Source of the DNA: Bacteroidales bacterium UBA2712
Lineage (GTDB): Bacteria; Bacteroidota; Bacteroidia; Bacteroidales; Paludibacteraceae
DNA: 64,000 nt
Direction: 5' to 3'
NCBI GenBank assembly: GCA_002354055.1
Contig: DEKW01000017.1
Span: 5,499-69,498, forward strand
Part shown: in pieces, positions 34,902 to 43,560 of the stretch
Layout: the number at the start of each line of letters is the position of its first letter
How positions within the stretch are numbered: position 1 is the stretch's first letter
Translations under genes and position numbers: made by a program
The notes under the pieces: generated by a model
What the model saw: the letters and a program-made list of their open reading frames with translations, nothing else
Databases searched by the model: none
What the model was told of the DNA's origin: nothing

Positions 34902-35369
34902 TCAGATTACTGTAGCTAATACTTTTTCTGTTTGTTGGCGGCGGAAATCGATATATTTCTCGCGCAGTTCAGGTTCTTGGAGCGCCAGGATGCTGACCGC
35001 CAACAAGGCAGCATTCTTCGCGCCGTCGATAGCCACCGTTGCTACGGGGATGCCGCTTGGCATCTGGACCATCGAAAGGAGGCTGTCTAAACCGTCCAGG
35101 GTCTTCGAACGTACCGGCACACCGATCACCGGCAGATGGGTCAAACCGGCTATCACTCCTGCCAGATGGGCAGCGCCACCCGCTCCGGCGATGATGATAC
35201 TCAGACCACGGTCTTCGGCACTCTCCGCCCACTCCATCAAGGCATGTGCCGCACGGTGCGCAGAGATGACGCGTTTGTCCACTTCGATACCGAAAGACTC
35301 CAAGGTGTCGATAGCTGCTTGCATAACGGGCAGGTCACTTGCCGAGCCCATGATAACTCCTACTCTCAT
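34902..35369 (-). CDS. purE: N5-CAIR mutase (PurE)
   Basis: 155 aa from the ATG at 35369, giving the canonical opening MRVGVIMGSASDLPVM. The upstream in-frame extension overlaps guaA and is not conserved. Contains VISAHRAAHAL (catalytic His), IIAGAGGAAHLAGVIAGLT and VIGVPVRSKTLDGLDSLLS. Class I PurE enzymes act on N5-CAIR made by PurK, but no purK is present in this window. Either PurK lies elsewhere or this enzyme uses AIR plus CO2 directly. Confidence 0.95.
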   Translation of the reverse strand: MRVGVIMGSASDLPVMQAAIDTLESFGIEVDKRVISAHRAAHALMEWAESAEDRGLSIIIAGAGGAAHLAGVIAGLTHLPVIGVPVRSKTLDGLDSLLSMVQMPSGIPVATVAIDGAKNAALLAVSILALQEPELREKYIDFRRQQTEKVLATVI

Positions 35370-35371
35370 AA

Positions 35372-36898
35372 TTATTCCCATTCGATTGTTGAGGGCGGTT
35401 TGGACGAGATGTCGTAGCATACCCGGTTCACGCCTTTCACTTTGTTAATAATCTCGTTACTGATCTTTGCCAACACTTCATACGGAATGTGCGCAAAATC
35501 GGCGGTCATGGCATCGCTGGAAGTCACAGCGCGCAGAGCAATGGGGTTCTCGTATGTCCGCTCATCACCCATGACGCCTACTGAACGTACTTCGCTCAGG
35601 AGGATAGCGCCAGCCTGCCATATCTCATCGTACAGCCCTGCCTCGCGGAGGTTTTGGATATAGATGGCATCCGCTTCCTGCAGGATGCGGATCTTCTCGC
35701 GGGTGATGTCTCCTAAGATACGTACCGCCAGACCCGGTCCCGGGAACGGATGACGGCTGATCAGGTGCTCCGGCATGCCTAATGAACGTCCCACGCGGCG
35801 CACCTCATCTTTGAAGAGCCATTTGATCGGTTCGCAGAGCTGGAGGTGCATCTCTTTGGGCAGACCGCCCACATTATGGTGGCTCTTGATTACTTTGCCG
35901 GTAATATTCAGGCTCTCGATGCGGTCGGGATAGATCGTTCCCTGCGCCAGCCATTTGGCGTCGGTGATCTTCTTTGCCTCGGCATTGAAGACCTCCACAA
36001 AATCACGGCCGATGATCTTCCTCTTCTGCTCCGGCTCTTTGATGCCGGCGAGGTCGGAGAGGAACTTATCACTGGCGTCCACGCCGATCACTTTCAGCCC
36101 AAGGCCCTCGTAATCGCGCATGACGTCGTGAAACTCATTCTTACGCAACATGCCGTGATCGACGAAGATACAGGTCAGCCGGTCGCCTATCGCGCGGTGC
36201 AACAGAACGGCCACTACCGACGAATCCACGCCGCCGGAGAGACCTAAGATCACGCGATCGGAACCTAACTGCTCGCGCAGTTCTTTAACTGTCGTCTCCA
36301 CAAACGCTTCTGCGCTCCATTCCTGCTTGGAACCGCATATATCCACTACGAAGTTCTTCAGCAGCAGCGTGCCTTGCAGGCTATGGAACACCTCCGGATG
36401 AAACTGCGTTCCGAAGACCGGTTGCTCGCCGGGGATAAAATATGCGGCGTTCTGGACGGTCTCCGTAGAGGCTATACGAACCGCTCCTTCGGGTAGTTGA
36501 GTGATACTATCGCCATGGGACATCCACACCTGCGAGTGCGCCTCAAAACCCTTGAATAGCGGGTTCTTGGTATCGACAAACTGCAGGTTCTGTCGCCCGT
36601 ACTCACGCGTGCCGGCACTCTCTACTTTACCACCGTACATATAACTCATCAGCTGCGCGCCGTAGCAGATACCAAGTATCGGCAGCCGTCCGCGGATGTG
36701 GCTCAGGTCCACATGAAACGCATCGTCCTGATAGACGCTCAAGGGCGAACCGCTCAGGATGACACCGATGACATCTTTGTCGTCCTCGGGGTATTTGTTA
36801 TACGGCAGGATCTCGCAGAACGTGTTCAGTTCGCGTACGCGCCGACCGATTAACTGCGTCGTCTGGCTGCCGAAATCCAAGATGATGATCTTCTGCAT
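35372..36898 (-). CDS. guaA: GMP synthase (glutamine-hydrolysing)
   Basis: 508 aa from the ATG at 36898 (MQKIIILDFGSQTTQLIG); the 24-residue upstream extension overlaps guaB and is not conserved. An N-terminal class I amidotransferase (Cys in ILGICYGAQLMSYM near residue 80; His in TQFHPEVFHS) precedes an ATP pyrophosphatase (LGLSGGVDSSVVAVLL near 220) and a C-terminal dimerisation domain ending VCYDISSKPPSTIEWE. Converts XMP to GMP. It lies 2 bp before purE and 10 bp after guaB. Confidence 0.98.
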   Translation of the reverse strand: MQKIIILDFGSQTTQLIGRRVRELNTFCEILPYNKYPEDDKDVIGVILSGSPLSVYQDDAFHVDLSHIRGRLPILGICYGAQLMSYMYGGKVESAGTREYGRQNLQFVDTKNPLFKGFEAHSQVWMSHGDSITQLPEGAVRIASTETVQNAAYFIPGEQPVFGTQFHPEVFHSLQGTLLLKNFVVDICGSKQEWSAEAFVETTVKELREQLGSDRVILGLSGGVDSSVVAVLLHRAIGDRLTCIFVDHGMLRKNEFHDVMRDYEGLGLKVIGVDASDKFLSDLAGIKEPEQKRKIIGRDFVEVFNAEAKKITDAKWLAQGTIYPDRIESLNITGKVIKSHHNVGGLPKEMHLQLCEPIKWLFKDEVRRVGRSLGMPEHLISRHPFPGPGLAVRILGDITREKIRILQEADAIYIQNLREAGLYDEIWQAGAILLSEVRSVGVMGDERTYENPIALRAVTSSDAMTADFAHIPYEVLAKISNEIINKVKGVNRVCYDISSKPPSTIEWE

Positions 36899-36908
36899 TC
36901 TCCGGGTC

Positions 36909-38372
36909 TTATTGTTGTGAATAATTAGGAGCCTCCGAAGTGATGGTAATGTCATGCGGGTGGCTCTCAAACATACCGGCAGAGGTGATACGCACGAACT
37001 TGGCTTTGCGCAACTCCTCTAAGTTATGCGCGCCCACATATCCCATTCCCGAGCGAAGTCCGCCTATCAGTTGATAGATCGTCTCGCATACACTGCCTTT
37101 GTACGGCACGCGACCGGCAATACCTTCCGGCACAAGTTTGGACACATTGCTCTCTCCGCCTTGGAAATAACGGTCGGCGCTTCCGGCTTTCATCGCCTCT
37201 ATACTGCCCATGCCGCGATAGGATTTGAACTTACGGCCGTTGAAGATGATGGTGTCTCCGGGGGCTTCGTCCGTGCCGGCGAACATCGATCCGCACATCA
37301 CACAGTTGCCTCCGGCAGCCAACGCTTTCACCACGTCGCCCGAGTACCGCAATCCGCCATCAGCGATCAACGGCACACCGGTTCCTTTCAAGACCTCTGC
37401 CACCTCGAAGATAGCCGTCAACTGCGGCACACCGACACCCGCGATGATACGGGTCGTACAGATACTGCCCGGACCGATACCGACCTTGATACCGTCCGCG
37501 CCGTTCTCAAGCAGATATCTGGCAGCCTCAGCCGTAGCGATATTTCCAACCACGACATCCAACTCCGGGTATTTCGCTTTGATAGCGCGCAGAGCGTTCA
37601 CGATATTCTTGCTGTGTCCGTGCGCCGAATCCAATACTACCGCATCCACATGCTCCTTAACTAAGGCGTCCACGCGATCCATATAATCCGGCGTGATACC
37701 CACTCCTGCGGCGCAACGCAGATGACCTTTGGCATCCTTGTTGGCATTCGGATAATCGCGCAGTTTGGTGATGTCCTTGTAGGTCACGAGGCCTATCAGT
37801 TTGCCGTCTTTGTCGATGACCGGCAGTTTCTCTACCTTATGCGTCTGGAGCGCATCCATGATGGTCTTGTTGTCCGTCGAACCGATGGTGATGAGCTTCT
37901 CGCTCGTCATCACCTCGCTTACGGGCTTGTTCATATCCGTCTCGAAACGCAAGTCGCGGTTCGTCACGATACCTACCAGCACATGATTCTCATCCACTAC
38001 GGGGATACCGCCGATATGATTCTCATGCATCATCTGGAGCGCATCGCCTATCGTCTGGTCGCCGAAGATGGTTACCGGGTCGGCAATCATACCGTTCTCC
38101 GCACGTTTGACGCTGCGAACTTGCGCCGCTTGCTCCGCGATAGACATATTCTTATGAATCACGCCAATACCGCCTTCGCGAGCGATAGCGATAGCCATCG
38201 GTGCTTCAGTGACAGTATCCATTGCTGCACTCACCACCGGGATATTCAACCCTATATGGCGCGAGAATTGGCCATTAAGAGACACCTCTCGCGGCAGCAC
38301 TTCGCTGTACGCCGGTACTAATAACACATCGTCGAAGGTCAGACCTTCATTCATTATTCGATCTTGATACAT
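36909..38372 (-). CDS. guaB: IMP dehydrogenase
   Basis: 487 aa. Oxidises IMP to XMP, the committed step to GMP. TIM barrel with a tandem CBS insert (residues ~95-205; MHENHIGGIPVVDENHVLVG). The catalytic Cys is in KVGIGPGSICTTRIIAGVG near residue 303. The flap has YRGMGSIEAM near 395. It lies between pyrB upstream and guaA downstream, linking the pyrimidine and purine parts of the block. Confidence 0.98.
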   Translation of the reverse strand: MYQDRIMNEGLTFDDVLLVPAYSEVLPREVSLNGQFSRHIGLNIPVVSAAMDTVTEAPMAIAIAREGGIGVIHKNMSIAEQAAQVRSVKRAENGMIADPVTIFGDQTIGDALQMMHENHIGGIPVVDENHVLVGIVTNRDLRFETDMNKPVSEVMTSEKLITIGSTDNKTIMDALQTHKVEKLPVIDKDGKLIGLVTYKDITKLRDYPNANKDAKGHLRCAAGVGITPDYMDRVDALVKEHVDAVVLDSAHGHSKNIVNALRAIKAKYPELDVVVGNIATAEAARYLLENGADGIKVGIGPGSICTTRIIAGVGVPQLTAIFEVAEVLKGTGVPLIADGGLRYSGDVVKALAAGGNCVMCGSMFAGTDEAPGDTIIFNGRKFKSYRGMGSIEAMKAGSADRYFQGGESNVSKLVPEGIAGRVPYKGSVCETIYQLIGGLRSGMGYVGAHNLEELRKAKFVRITSAGMFESHPHDITITSEAPNYSQQ

Positions 38373-38390
38373 ATCGGTAGTATTTTTTAG

Positions 38391-39446
38391 TTACAACATA
38401 TGGTCGCAATAGAAGCATCTCTTCACGCCGTCCTTGTCGATATAGGCTTTCTGCTCAACAGGTTCGGTCGTCGCAATGCATCGGTCGTTATGGCAGGCGT
38501 TGGTACTTGCTTCGCCGTGGTGGCCTGTCGGCTCTGCCTGCAGGTACTCATCGCTCAGAAGCGTATAGATAATCGCCTTGCGGACGTACTTACCGTTCTC
38601 CACCTGGCGGAAATAAGCAGCACGCGGGTCTTTGTCCACGCCAACGGTGATCTCATTCACACGGGGCAGCGGATGGAGAACAATCATCGAGGGCTTGCCC
38701 AACGCCATCAGCCGCTCGTCCAAGATAAACGAGTCTTTCAGACGTTCGTATTCATCTTTGTCTGCAAAACGTTCTTGTTGCACGCGGGTCATGTACAGCA
38801 CATCAACAATCGGCATCGCCTCTTCCAGCGTGGAGACCTCCATATAAGCGTCTCCTAACTCCGCTTTCATGTAGTCCGGCAATGCCAGCTCTTTCGGCGC
38901 AATCAGCACAAACCGCACTCCTTCGTAACGGCGCATGGCTTTGATGAGCGAGTGTACCGTACGACCGTATTTGAGATCGCCGCAGAGACCTATCGTCAGG
39001 TTCTCGAACCTTCCTAACTCACGGCGGATGGTCAGCAGATCGGTCATCGTCTGCGTCGGATGGCTGTGACCACCGTCACCGGCATTGATCACCGGTATCC
39101 GGCTGAACTCACTCGCAACACGCGGCGCACCTTCTTTATAGTGGCGCATGGCGATGATATCCGCAAACGCGCTCACCACACGCACCGTGTCTGCTACCGT
39201 CTCACCTTTGCTGACGGACGACGAGCGCGCGTCGCTGAATCCTAACACCTGACCGCCTAACTCCATCATCGCCGCCGTAAAACTAAGCCTCGTGCGAGTG
39301 CTTGGTTCGTAGAACAGCGTCGCTAATTTCTTACCCTTGCATGCTTCGGAATACCGCTCCGGATGGTCGATAATGTCCATAGCGCGAAGAACGATCTTCT
39401 CGATCTCCTGCGTCGTCAGGTCCGTTGAGTCTAATAGATGTCTCAT
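38391..39446 (-). CDS. pyrB: Aspartate carbamoyltransferase fused to a PyrI-type zinc domain
   Basis: 351 aa. Residues 1-~305 are a normal ATCase catalytic chain (FYEPSTRTRLSFTAAM near residue 45; GGHSHPTQTMTDLL near 130; LHPLPRVNEI near 268). A ~45-residue tail follows with Cys318, Cys323, Cys344 and Cys347, i.e. C-x4-C-x20-C-x2-C (CHNDRC ... CFYC). This is the pattern of the zinc domain of the separate regulatory chain PyrI. PyrI's nucleotide-binding domain is absent, and no pyrI gene is nearby. The start overlaps the pyrE stop as ATGA. The reaction is carbamoyl phosphate plus aspartate to carbamoyl aspartate. Confidence 0.95.
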   Translation of the reverse strand: MRHLLDSTDLTTQEIEKIVLRAMDIIDHPERYSEACKGKKLATLFYEPSTRTRLSFTAAMMELGGQVLGFSDARSSSVSKGETVADTVRVVSAFADIIAMRHYKEGAPRVASEFSRIPVINAGDGGHSHPTQTMTDLLTIRRELGRFENLTIGLCGDLKYGRTVHSLIKAMRRYEGVRFVLIAPKELALPDYMKAELGDAYMEVSTLEEAMPIVDVLYMTRVQQERFADKDEYERLKDSFILDERLMALGKPSMIVLHPLPRVNEITVGVDKDPRAAYFRQVENGKYVRKAIIYTLLSDEYLQAEPTGHHGEASTNACHNDRCIATTEPVEQKAYIDKDGVKRCFYCDHML

Positions 39447-40057
39447 AAGTTATCTCTAAATTGTATCAGTTCTAATTTCTCTTGTGCGGAGATATACCCC
39501 TCTTTGACCGCTACTTCGGCAAGCACATCGAGGTTGCTCAGGCTGTGGTTCTCCACCTTGGCTTCTGCCAGACGGTTCAGCCCTTTCTTCATGCCGTACG
39601 TGAAGATCGACACGATACCTAAGACTTCTGCTCCTGCTTCGCGCAGCACTTCAACTACCTCCAGACAACTGCCGGCAGTCGAAATCAGATCCTCAACCAC
39701 CACCACTTTCTGTCCCGGAATCAGTTTGCCTTCTATCTGGTTCTGCCTTCCATGATCTTTGGCGCCGGAACGAACATACCCCATCGGCAGGTTCAGTTTG
39801 GTAGCCGTAATCGCCGCATGCGCTATACCGGCAGTCGAAGTTCCCATCAGTACTTCCGCCTCGGGATAGTACTGCTTGATCGTCTCAGCCAAACCGTTCT
39901 CTACATCCTCGCGCACCGCCACGTCGCTCAGCGTCAGGCGGTTGTCGCAGTATATCGGACTTTTGATGCCGCTTGCCCAGGTGAACGGGTCGTTCGGGCG
40001 CAGGAACACGGCTTGGATACGCAGCAAATCCGCTGCTATTTGTTCACTTAATATCAT
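39443..40057 (-). CDS. pyrE: Orotate phosphoribosyltransferase
   Basis: 204 aa from the ATG at 40057, which forms an ATGA overlap with the pyrF stop; the longer frame to 40078 is unlikely. Converts orotate plus PRPP to OMP. The PRPP-binding motif VVVVEDLISTAGSCLE lies near residue 120. FTWASGIKSPIYCDNR near 25 and VRSGAKDHGRQNQIEG near 93 are typical. It is the middle of a chain of overlapping pyr genes. Confidence 0.97.
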   Translation of the reverse strand: MILSEQIAADLLRIQAVFLRPNDPFTWASGIKSPIYCDNRLTLSDVAVREDVENGLAETIKQYYPEAEVLMGTSTAGIAHAAITATKLNLPMGYVRSGAKDHGRQNQIEGKLIPGQKVVVVEDLISTAGSCLEVVEVLREAGAEVLGIVSIFTYGMKKGLNRLAEAKVENHSLSNLDVLAEVAVKEGYISAQEKLELIQFRDNL

Positions 40058-40752
40058 AGTACAAATTCTTTTACACATCTTCTATACGCCGCTACGGGAT
40101 CTTCTGCGGCGGTGATAGGCCTCCCCACCACAATAAAATCCGATCCTATCTCCTTGGCGCGGGCGGGTGTGGTGATACGAACCTGATCACCTTTGTTGCC
40201 ATCCGCAAAACGGATACCCGGTGTCACGGTCAGGAACTCTTTTCCGCAGCGCTCTTTGACCATGCCTGCCTCCAAGGGCGAACAAACGACGCCGTCCAGG
40301 CCGGCCTCTTTTGCCATTTGGGCATAATGGCAGACGCAATCGGCTATACTGCCGCTGATGAGCAACTCATCGTGCATACGCTCTTCGCTCGTCGAGGTCA
40401 GTTGGGTCACGGCAAGCAGTATCGGTCGCGTGCCGTCTTCACGTGTCAGACCTCTCAGTGCTGCCTCCATCATCGCTTTCGTTCCTGCGGCATGCAGGTT
40501 CACCATCTGCACATCCAGCCGCGAGAGCACACGCATCGCTTTCTCTACCGTATTAGGGATGTCGTGCAACTTCAGATCCAAAAACACCGAATGGCCGCGC
40601 CGACGAATCTCCCGAACGATAGCCGGACCCTCGGCGTAGTATAACTCCATGCCGATCTTCACGAACGGCTTCTCCTCCGTGAAACGGTCCAGAAAGGCAT
40701 ACGTCGCTTCTGCACTCGCGAAATCACATGCTATGATCACATCTCTTTTCAT
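40054..40752 (-). CDS. pyrF: Orotidine 5'-phosphate decarboxylase
   Basis: 232 aa. Decarboxylates OMP to UMP. The catalytic D-x-K-x-x-D array is in SVFLDLKLHDIPNTV near residue 60. TPGIRFADGNKGDQVRITTP near 180 and DFIVVGRPITAAEDP form the phosphate site. The length and KLHDIPNTV pattern fit the E. coli/Bacillus-type enzyme. The start overlaps the pyrD stop as ATGA. Confidence 0.97.
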   Translation of the reverse strand: MKRDVIIACDFASAEATYAFLDRFTEEKPFVKIGMELYYAEGPAIVREIRRRGHSVFLDLKLHDIPNTVEKAMRVLSRLDVQMVNLHAAGTKAMMEAALRGLTREDGTRPILLAVTQLTSTSEERMHDELLISGSIADCVCHYAQMAKEAGLDGVVCSPLEAGMVKERCGKEFLTVTPGIRFADGNKGDQVRITTPARAKEIGSDFIVVGRPITAAEDPVAAYRRCVKEFVL

Positions 40753-41654
40753 ACAATCCCAATTATGTCCTGTAAATGGTCTATCTTCATTTCTTTCATC
40801 ACCGCCGGTAATGTCTCAATTATCTCCTGACACGCCGTGGGGTTTTGCAGACTCGCAGCCCCTATCTCTACGGCACTCGCGCCTGCCATCATCATCTCAA
40901 TCACATCCTCTGCTTTTGTCACTCCGCCGCAACCGATGATCGGTGTCTCGGGGCATGCTTTATGCACCTGATGTACCATCCTCAGCGCAATAGGGAAAAC
41001 ACCCGGTCCCGAATAACCGCCGTACGTGTTGGCGAGAACCGGTTTGCGTCGTTTGATATCGATCCGCATGCCGAGTACCGTGTTAATGAGGCAAAGACCA
41101 TCTGCGCCGGCTTCCACACATGCCCTCGCGATAGAAGCGATGTCCGTGACGTTCGGACTCAGTTTCATATATACCGGTTTGGTCGTTACTGCCTTGACAG
41201 CCCGCGTCACCGCTGCTGCCGCTTCGGGATTCGTTCCAAAAGCCATGCCACCGTTATGGACGTTCGGACAGGAGATATTCACCTCCAGAATCGCTGCGTC
41301 CGTCTCCTTATCAATCCGCTCACATACGTACGCGTATTCGTCGATGCTGAATCCGCTGATATTCGCAATGATCGGTCCCTTGTAGAGGGCGCGCAAGGCC
41401 GGCATCTCATGGCGGATGACTTCCTCCACACCGGGGTTCTGCAGCCCGACGGCATTCAGCATGCCTGCGCCGCCACACTCTGCGATACGCGGTAAAGCGT
41501 TGCCGTAACGCGCTTCACGCGTCGTGCCTTTGGTAGAGATAGCACCGAGGAGGTTCAGATCGAACCACTCGCTCATCTCCTGACCAAAACCACATGTCCC
41601 GCTTGCCGGTATCACCGGGTTTTGCAAATCTATATATCCGAGTTTAACTCTCAT
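40749..41654 (-). CDS. pyrD: Dihydroorotate dehydrogenase, class 1B catalytic subunit
   Basis: 301 aa from the ATG at 41654 (MRVKLGYIDLQNPVIP), an ATGA overlap with the pyrK stop; upstream in-frame sequence overlaps pyrK and is not conserved. FMN enzyme oxidising dihydroorotate to orotate. The class 1 catalytic Cys is in LEVNISCPNVHNGG near residue 130. GCGGVTKAEDVIEMMMAGAS near 245 binds FMN phosphate. Adjacent pyrK shows it is the NAD-linked 1B type. Confidence 0.97.
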   Translation of the reverse strand: MRVKLGYIDLQNPVIPASGTCGFGQEMSEWFDLNLLGAISTKGTTREARYGNALPRIAECGGAGMLNAVGLQNPGVEEVIRHEMPALRALYKGPIIANISGFSIDEYAYVCERIDKETDAAILEVNISCPNVHNGGMAFGTNPEAAAAVTRAVKAVTTKPVYMKLSPNVTDIASIARACVEAGADGLCLINTVLGMRIDIKRRKPVLANTYGGYSGPGVFPIALRMVHQVHKACPETPIIGCGGVTKAEDVIEMMMAGASAVEIGAASLQNPTACQEIIETLPAVMKEMKIDHLQDIIGIV

Positions 41655-42373
41655 ATCTTTATTCTGTCCGCGCTGAAAACCGGCCCTTCCTTGCATACGC
41701 GCTTGAAGCCGTCTTTGGTTTCTATCGTGCAGCCGACGCAGATTCCCACGCCGCAACCCATGCGCTCTTCCATACTGATCTGACCGTTCGTGCCTATCGT
41801 CCGCAAGATGGCTTTGATCATCGGCAGCGGACCGCAAGCGTAATAATACGGAGCAGGCTTCTCAATCACGTCGGTCACAACGCCTTTTATGCCAGAACTG
41901 CCATCCATCGTACAGACCGTCGTTTCACATCCTAAGGCTATAAACGCCTCTTCGCCAAATACTTCGTCTTTCGTATTGAAGCCCATCACTACGCGGACTT
42001 TCTTTCCCATCTCACGCAGTTTCTTGGCGGCATAAATCAGCGGTGGCACTCCTACTCCGCCGCCTATCAGCAGCGCTTCGTTGCCGCAAAGGCTTAAATC
42101 ATAACCGTTGCCCAAGCCTGTAAGGATAGCGAGTTCTTCGCCGGCTTGCATAGCGGTCATGCGGTCTGTGCCTTGTCCGACAACCTTATAGATGATCGCC
42201 AGCTCGTCACCGTGGATATCGCTCACAGAGATCGGTCGTCTCAGAAACAAACCCGGTATCGCAATCTCCACGAATTGCCCCGGACGAATACCTTCCGTTT
42301 TGCCCTTCAGGATCATGCGATAGATTTTCTCCGCAATCCGCTCATTGCTCACTATGTGCCAAACTCCCTTCAC
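41651..42373 (-). CDS. pyrK: Dihydroorotate dehydrogenase electron-transfer subunit
   Basis: 240 aa. Carries electrons from PyrD-bound FMN through FAD and a 2Fe-2S cluster to NAD. FAD-binding LRRPISVSDI near residue 45, an NAD-type LLIGGGVGVPPLIYAAKKL near 100, and the cysteine cluster ERMGCGVGICVGC near 214 with a later Cys. The listed start is a GTG at 42373; a second in-frame GTG eight codons on is equally plausible. The start lies inside an 8-bp repeat shared with the end of pyrC. Confidence 0.94.
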   Translation of the reverse strand: MKGVWHIVSNERIAEKIYRMILKGKTEGIRPGQFVEIAIPGLFLRRPISVSDIHGDELAIIYKVVGQGTDRMTAMQAGEELAILTGLGNGYDLSLCGNEALLIGGGVGVPPLIYAAKKLREMGKKVRVVMGFNTKDEVFGEEAFIALGCETTVCTMDGSSGIKGVVTDVIEKPAPYYYACGPLPMIKAILRTIGTNGQISMEERMGCGVGICVGCTIETKDGFKRVCKEGPVFSADRIKI

Positions 42374-42397
42374 TCGTTCATTCGTTCACTCGTTCAT
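42371..42397. repeat. Octamer tandem repeat CAYTCGTT x3 at pyrC/pyrK junction
   Basis: CACTCGTT-CATTCGTT-CACTCGTT-CAT contains both the pyrC stop codon and the pyrK start codon on the minus strand. It supplies the last residues of PyrC (DERVNE). Confidence 0.88.
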
Positions 42398-43508
42398 CCT
42401 CAAAAACGACGTTCCCCCGAACTTCGTTTTTGATACATCTTCCATAAACTTCCCATCCCTCAAAAGGCGTGCTTTTGCCCATCGACACAAACTGCGCAGG
42501 ATCGATGGTATAATGGGCATCCAGATCTATCGTCACCCAGCTATCCTCCGCCAAACCGGTTATCTCGCGTGCACGCGTGCTCATTAATTCTATAAGGCGT
42601 TGCATCGTGATCACGTCGTTTTTCACCAGATAGGTATATAGCAGTGGGAAAGCCGTCTCGATTCCCACAATCCCGAAAGCACTCTTCTCCAGCCCGCGGC
42701 TCTTCTCCTCAGCGCTATGCGGCGCATGATCGGTGGCGATGACGTCAATCGAACCATCGATGATGCCTCCTATCAGCGCCATCTGGTCGGCTACGGAACG
42801 AATCGGCGGATTCATCTTCCATCGTCCGTCCTCCTCGATCATGCGGTCATTGAGAAGCAAGTAATGCGGCGCGGTCTCGCAGGTCACAGGAATACCGTCC
42901 GCTTTCGCGTCACGGATGAGTTGTACGCTTTCTTTGGTGGATATATGACATATATGCAGCCGGCATCCGGTCTCTGCACTCAGACGTATATTCCGCTCTA
43001 TCTCTCGCCATTCGCTCTCGGAGCAGATACCCCGATGACCATGCTTGCGGGCATACTCGCCGTCATGGATATATCCGCCGCGCAGCAGGCTGTTCACCTC
43101 ACAATGCTCCACGATCATACTGTCCGCCGCCGCAATCCGCCGCATCGCTTCGCGCATCAGCCCCTCATCCTGAATACCTCTTCCGTCATCCGAGAACCCT
43201 GCTACGTGCGCGCTCAATTCCTCTATATTAACGAGTTCACCCTCGCCTTTCTGGCCGAGGGTGATACTTGCGTACGGATGGACGCCAATGTGGCTGTCGC
43301 GCGCAATAATATCCTGCTGAGCGCGCAGATGATCCAACGTATCGGGCGCAGGGTTCACATTAGGCATAGTGAACACATCACTGTAACCCGCACGCGCAGC
43401 CGCCTCACTCCCCGTGAGGATCGTCTCTTTATACGCGAAACCCGGCTCACGGAAATGCACATGCATATCCACGAAACCGGGTATTCGTATTTTTCCTAAC
43501 AGACTCAT
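42378..43508 (-). CDS. pyrC: Dihydroorotase
   Basis: 376 aa amidohydrolase cyclising carbamoyl aspartate. Metal ligands: IPGFVDMHVHFREPGFAYKE near residue 10 (first His pair), MIVEHCEVNSLL near 148, HICHISTKESV near 195 and the catalytic Asp in DVIATDHAPHSAEE near 270. It is the first gene of the ~28-kb nucleotide run and has a consensus promoter about 50 bp upstream. Its last codons come from an octamer repeat that also covers the pyrK start. Confidence 0.96.
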   Translation of the reverse strand: MSLLGKIRIPGFVDMHVHFREPGFAYKETILTGSEAAARAGYSDVFTMPNVNPAPDTLDHLRAQQDIIARDSHIGVHPYASITLGQKGEGELVNIEELSAHVAGFSDDGRGIQDEGLMREAMRRIAAADSMIVEHCEVNSLLRGGYIHDGEYARKHGHRGICSESEWREIERNIRLSAETGCRLHICHISTKESVQLIRDAKADGIPVTCETAPHYLLLNDRMIEEDGRWKMNPPIRSVADQMALIGGIIDGSIDVIATDHAPHSAEEKSRGLEKSAFGIVGIETAFPLLYTYLVKNDVITMQRLIELMSTRAREITGLAEDSWVTIDLDAHYTIDPAQFVSMGKSTPFEGWEVYGRCIKNEVRGNVVFEDERVNE

Positions 43509-43519
43509 GCGATTTTTAA

Positions 43520-43545
43520 CGTTTATACTTCCTTCCGAAAGCAGT
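43520..43545 (-). promoter_or_regulatory. Hairpin in the pyrC leader
   Basis: On the minus strand ATACT...CTT-TCGG-AAG...AGTAT can fold within the ~45-nt 5' leader of pyrC. It is weak and interrupted. It could modulate the supercluster transcript, but this is inference; I see no recognised riboswitch or PyrR-type site. Confidence 0.3.
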
Positions 43546-43560
43546 ATCAGAAATCGAGTG

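Noticed and set aside
43509..43560. Purine or PyrR-type riboswitch/attenuator before pyrC
   Set aside because: The leader is only ~45 nt and shows no conserved aptamer or PyrR-binding loop, only a weak hairpin.
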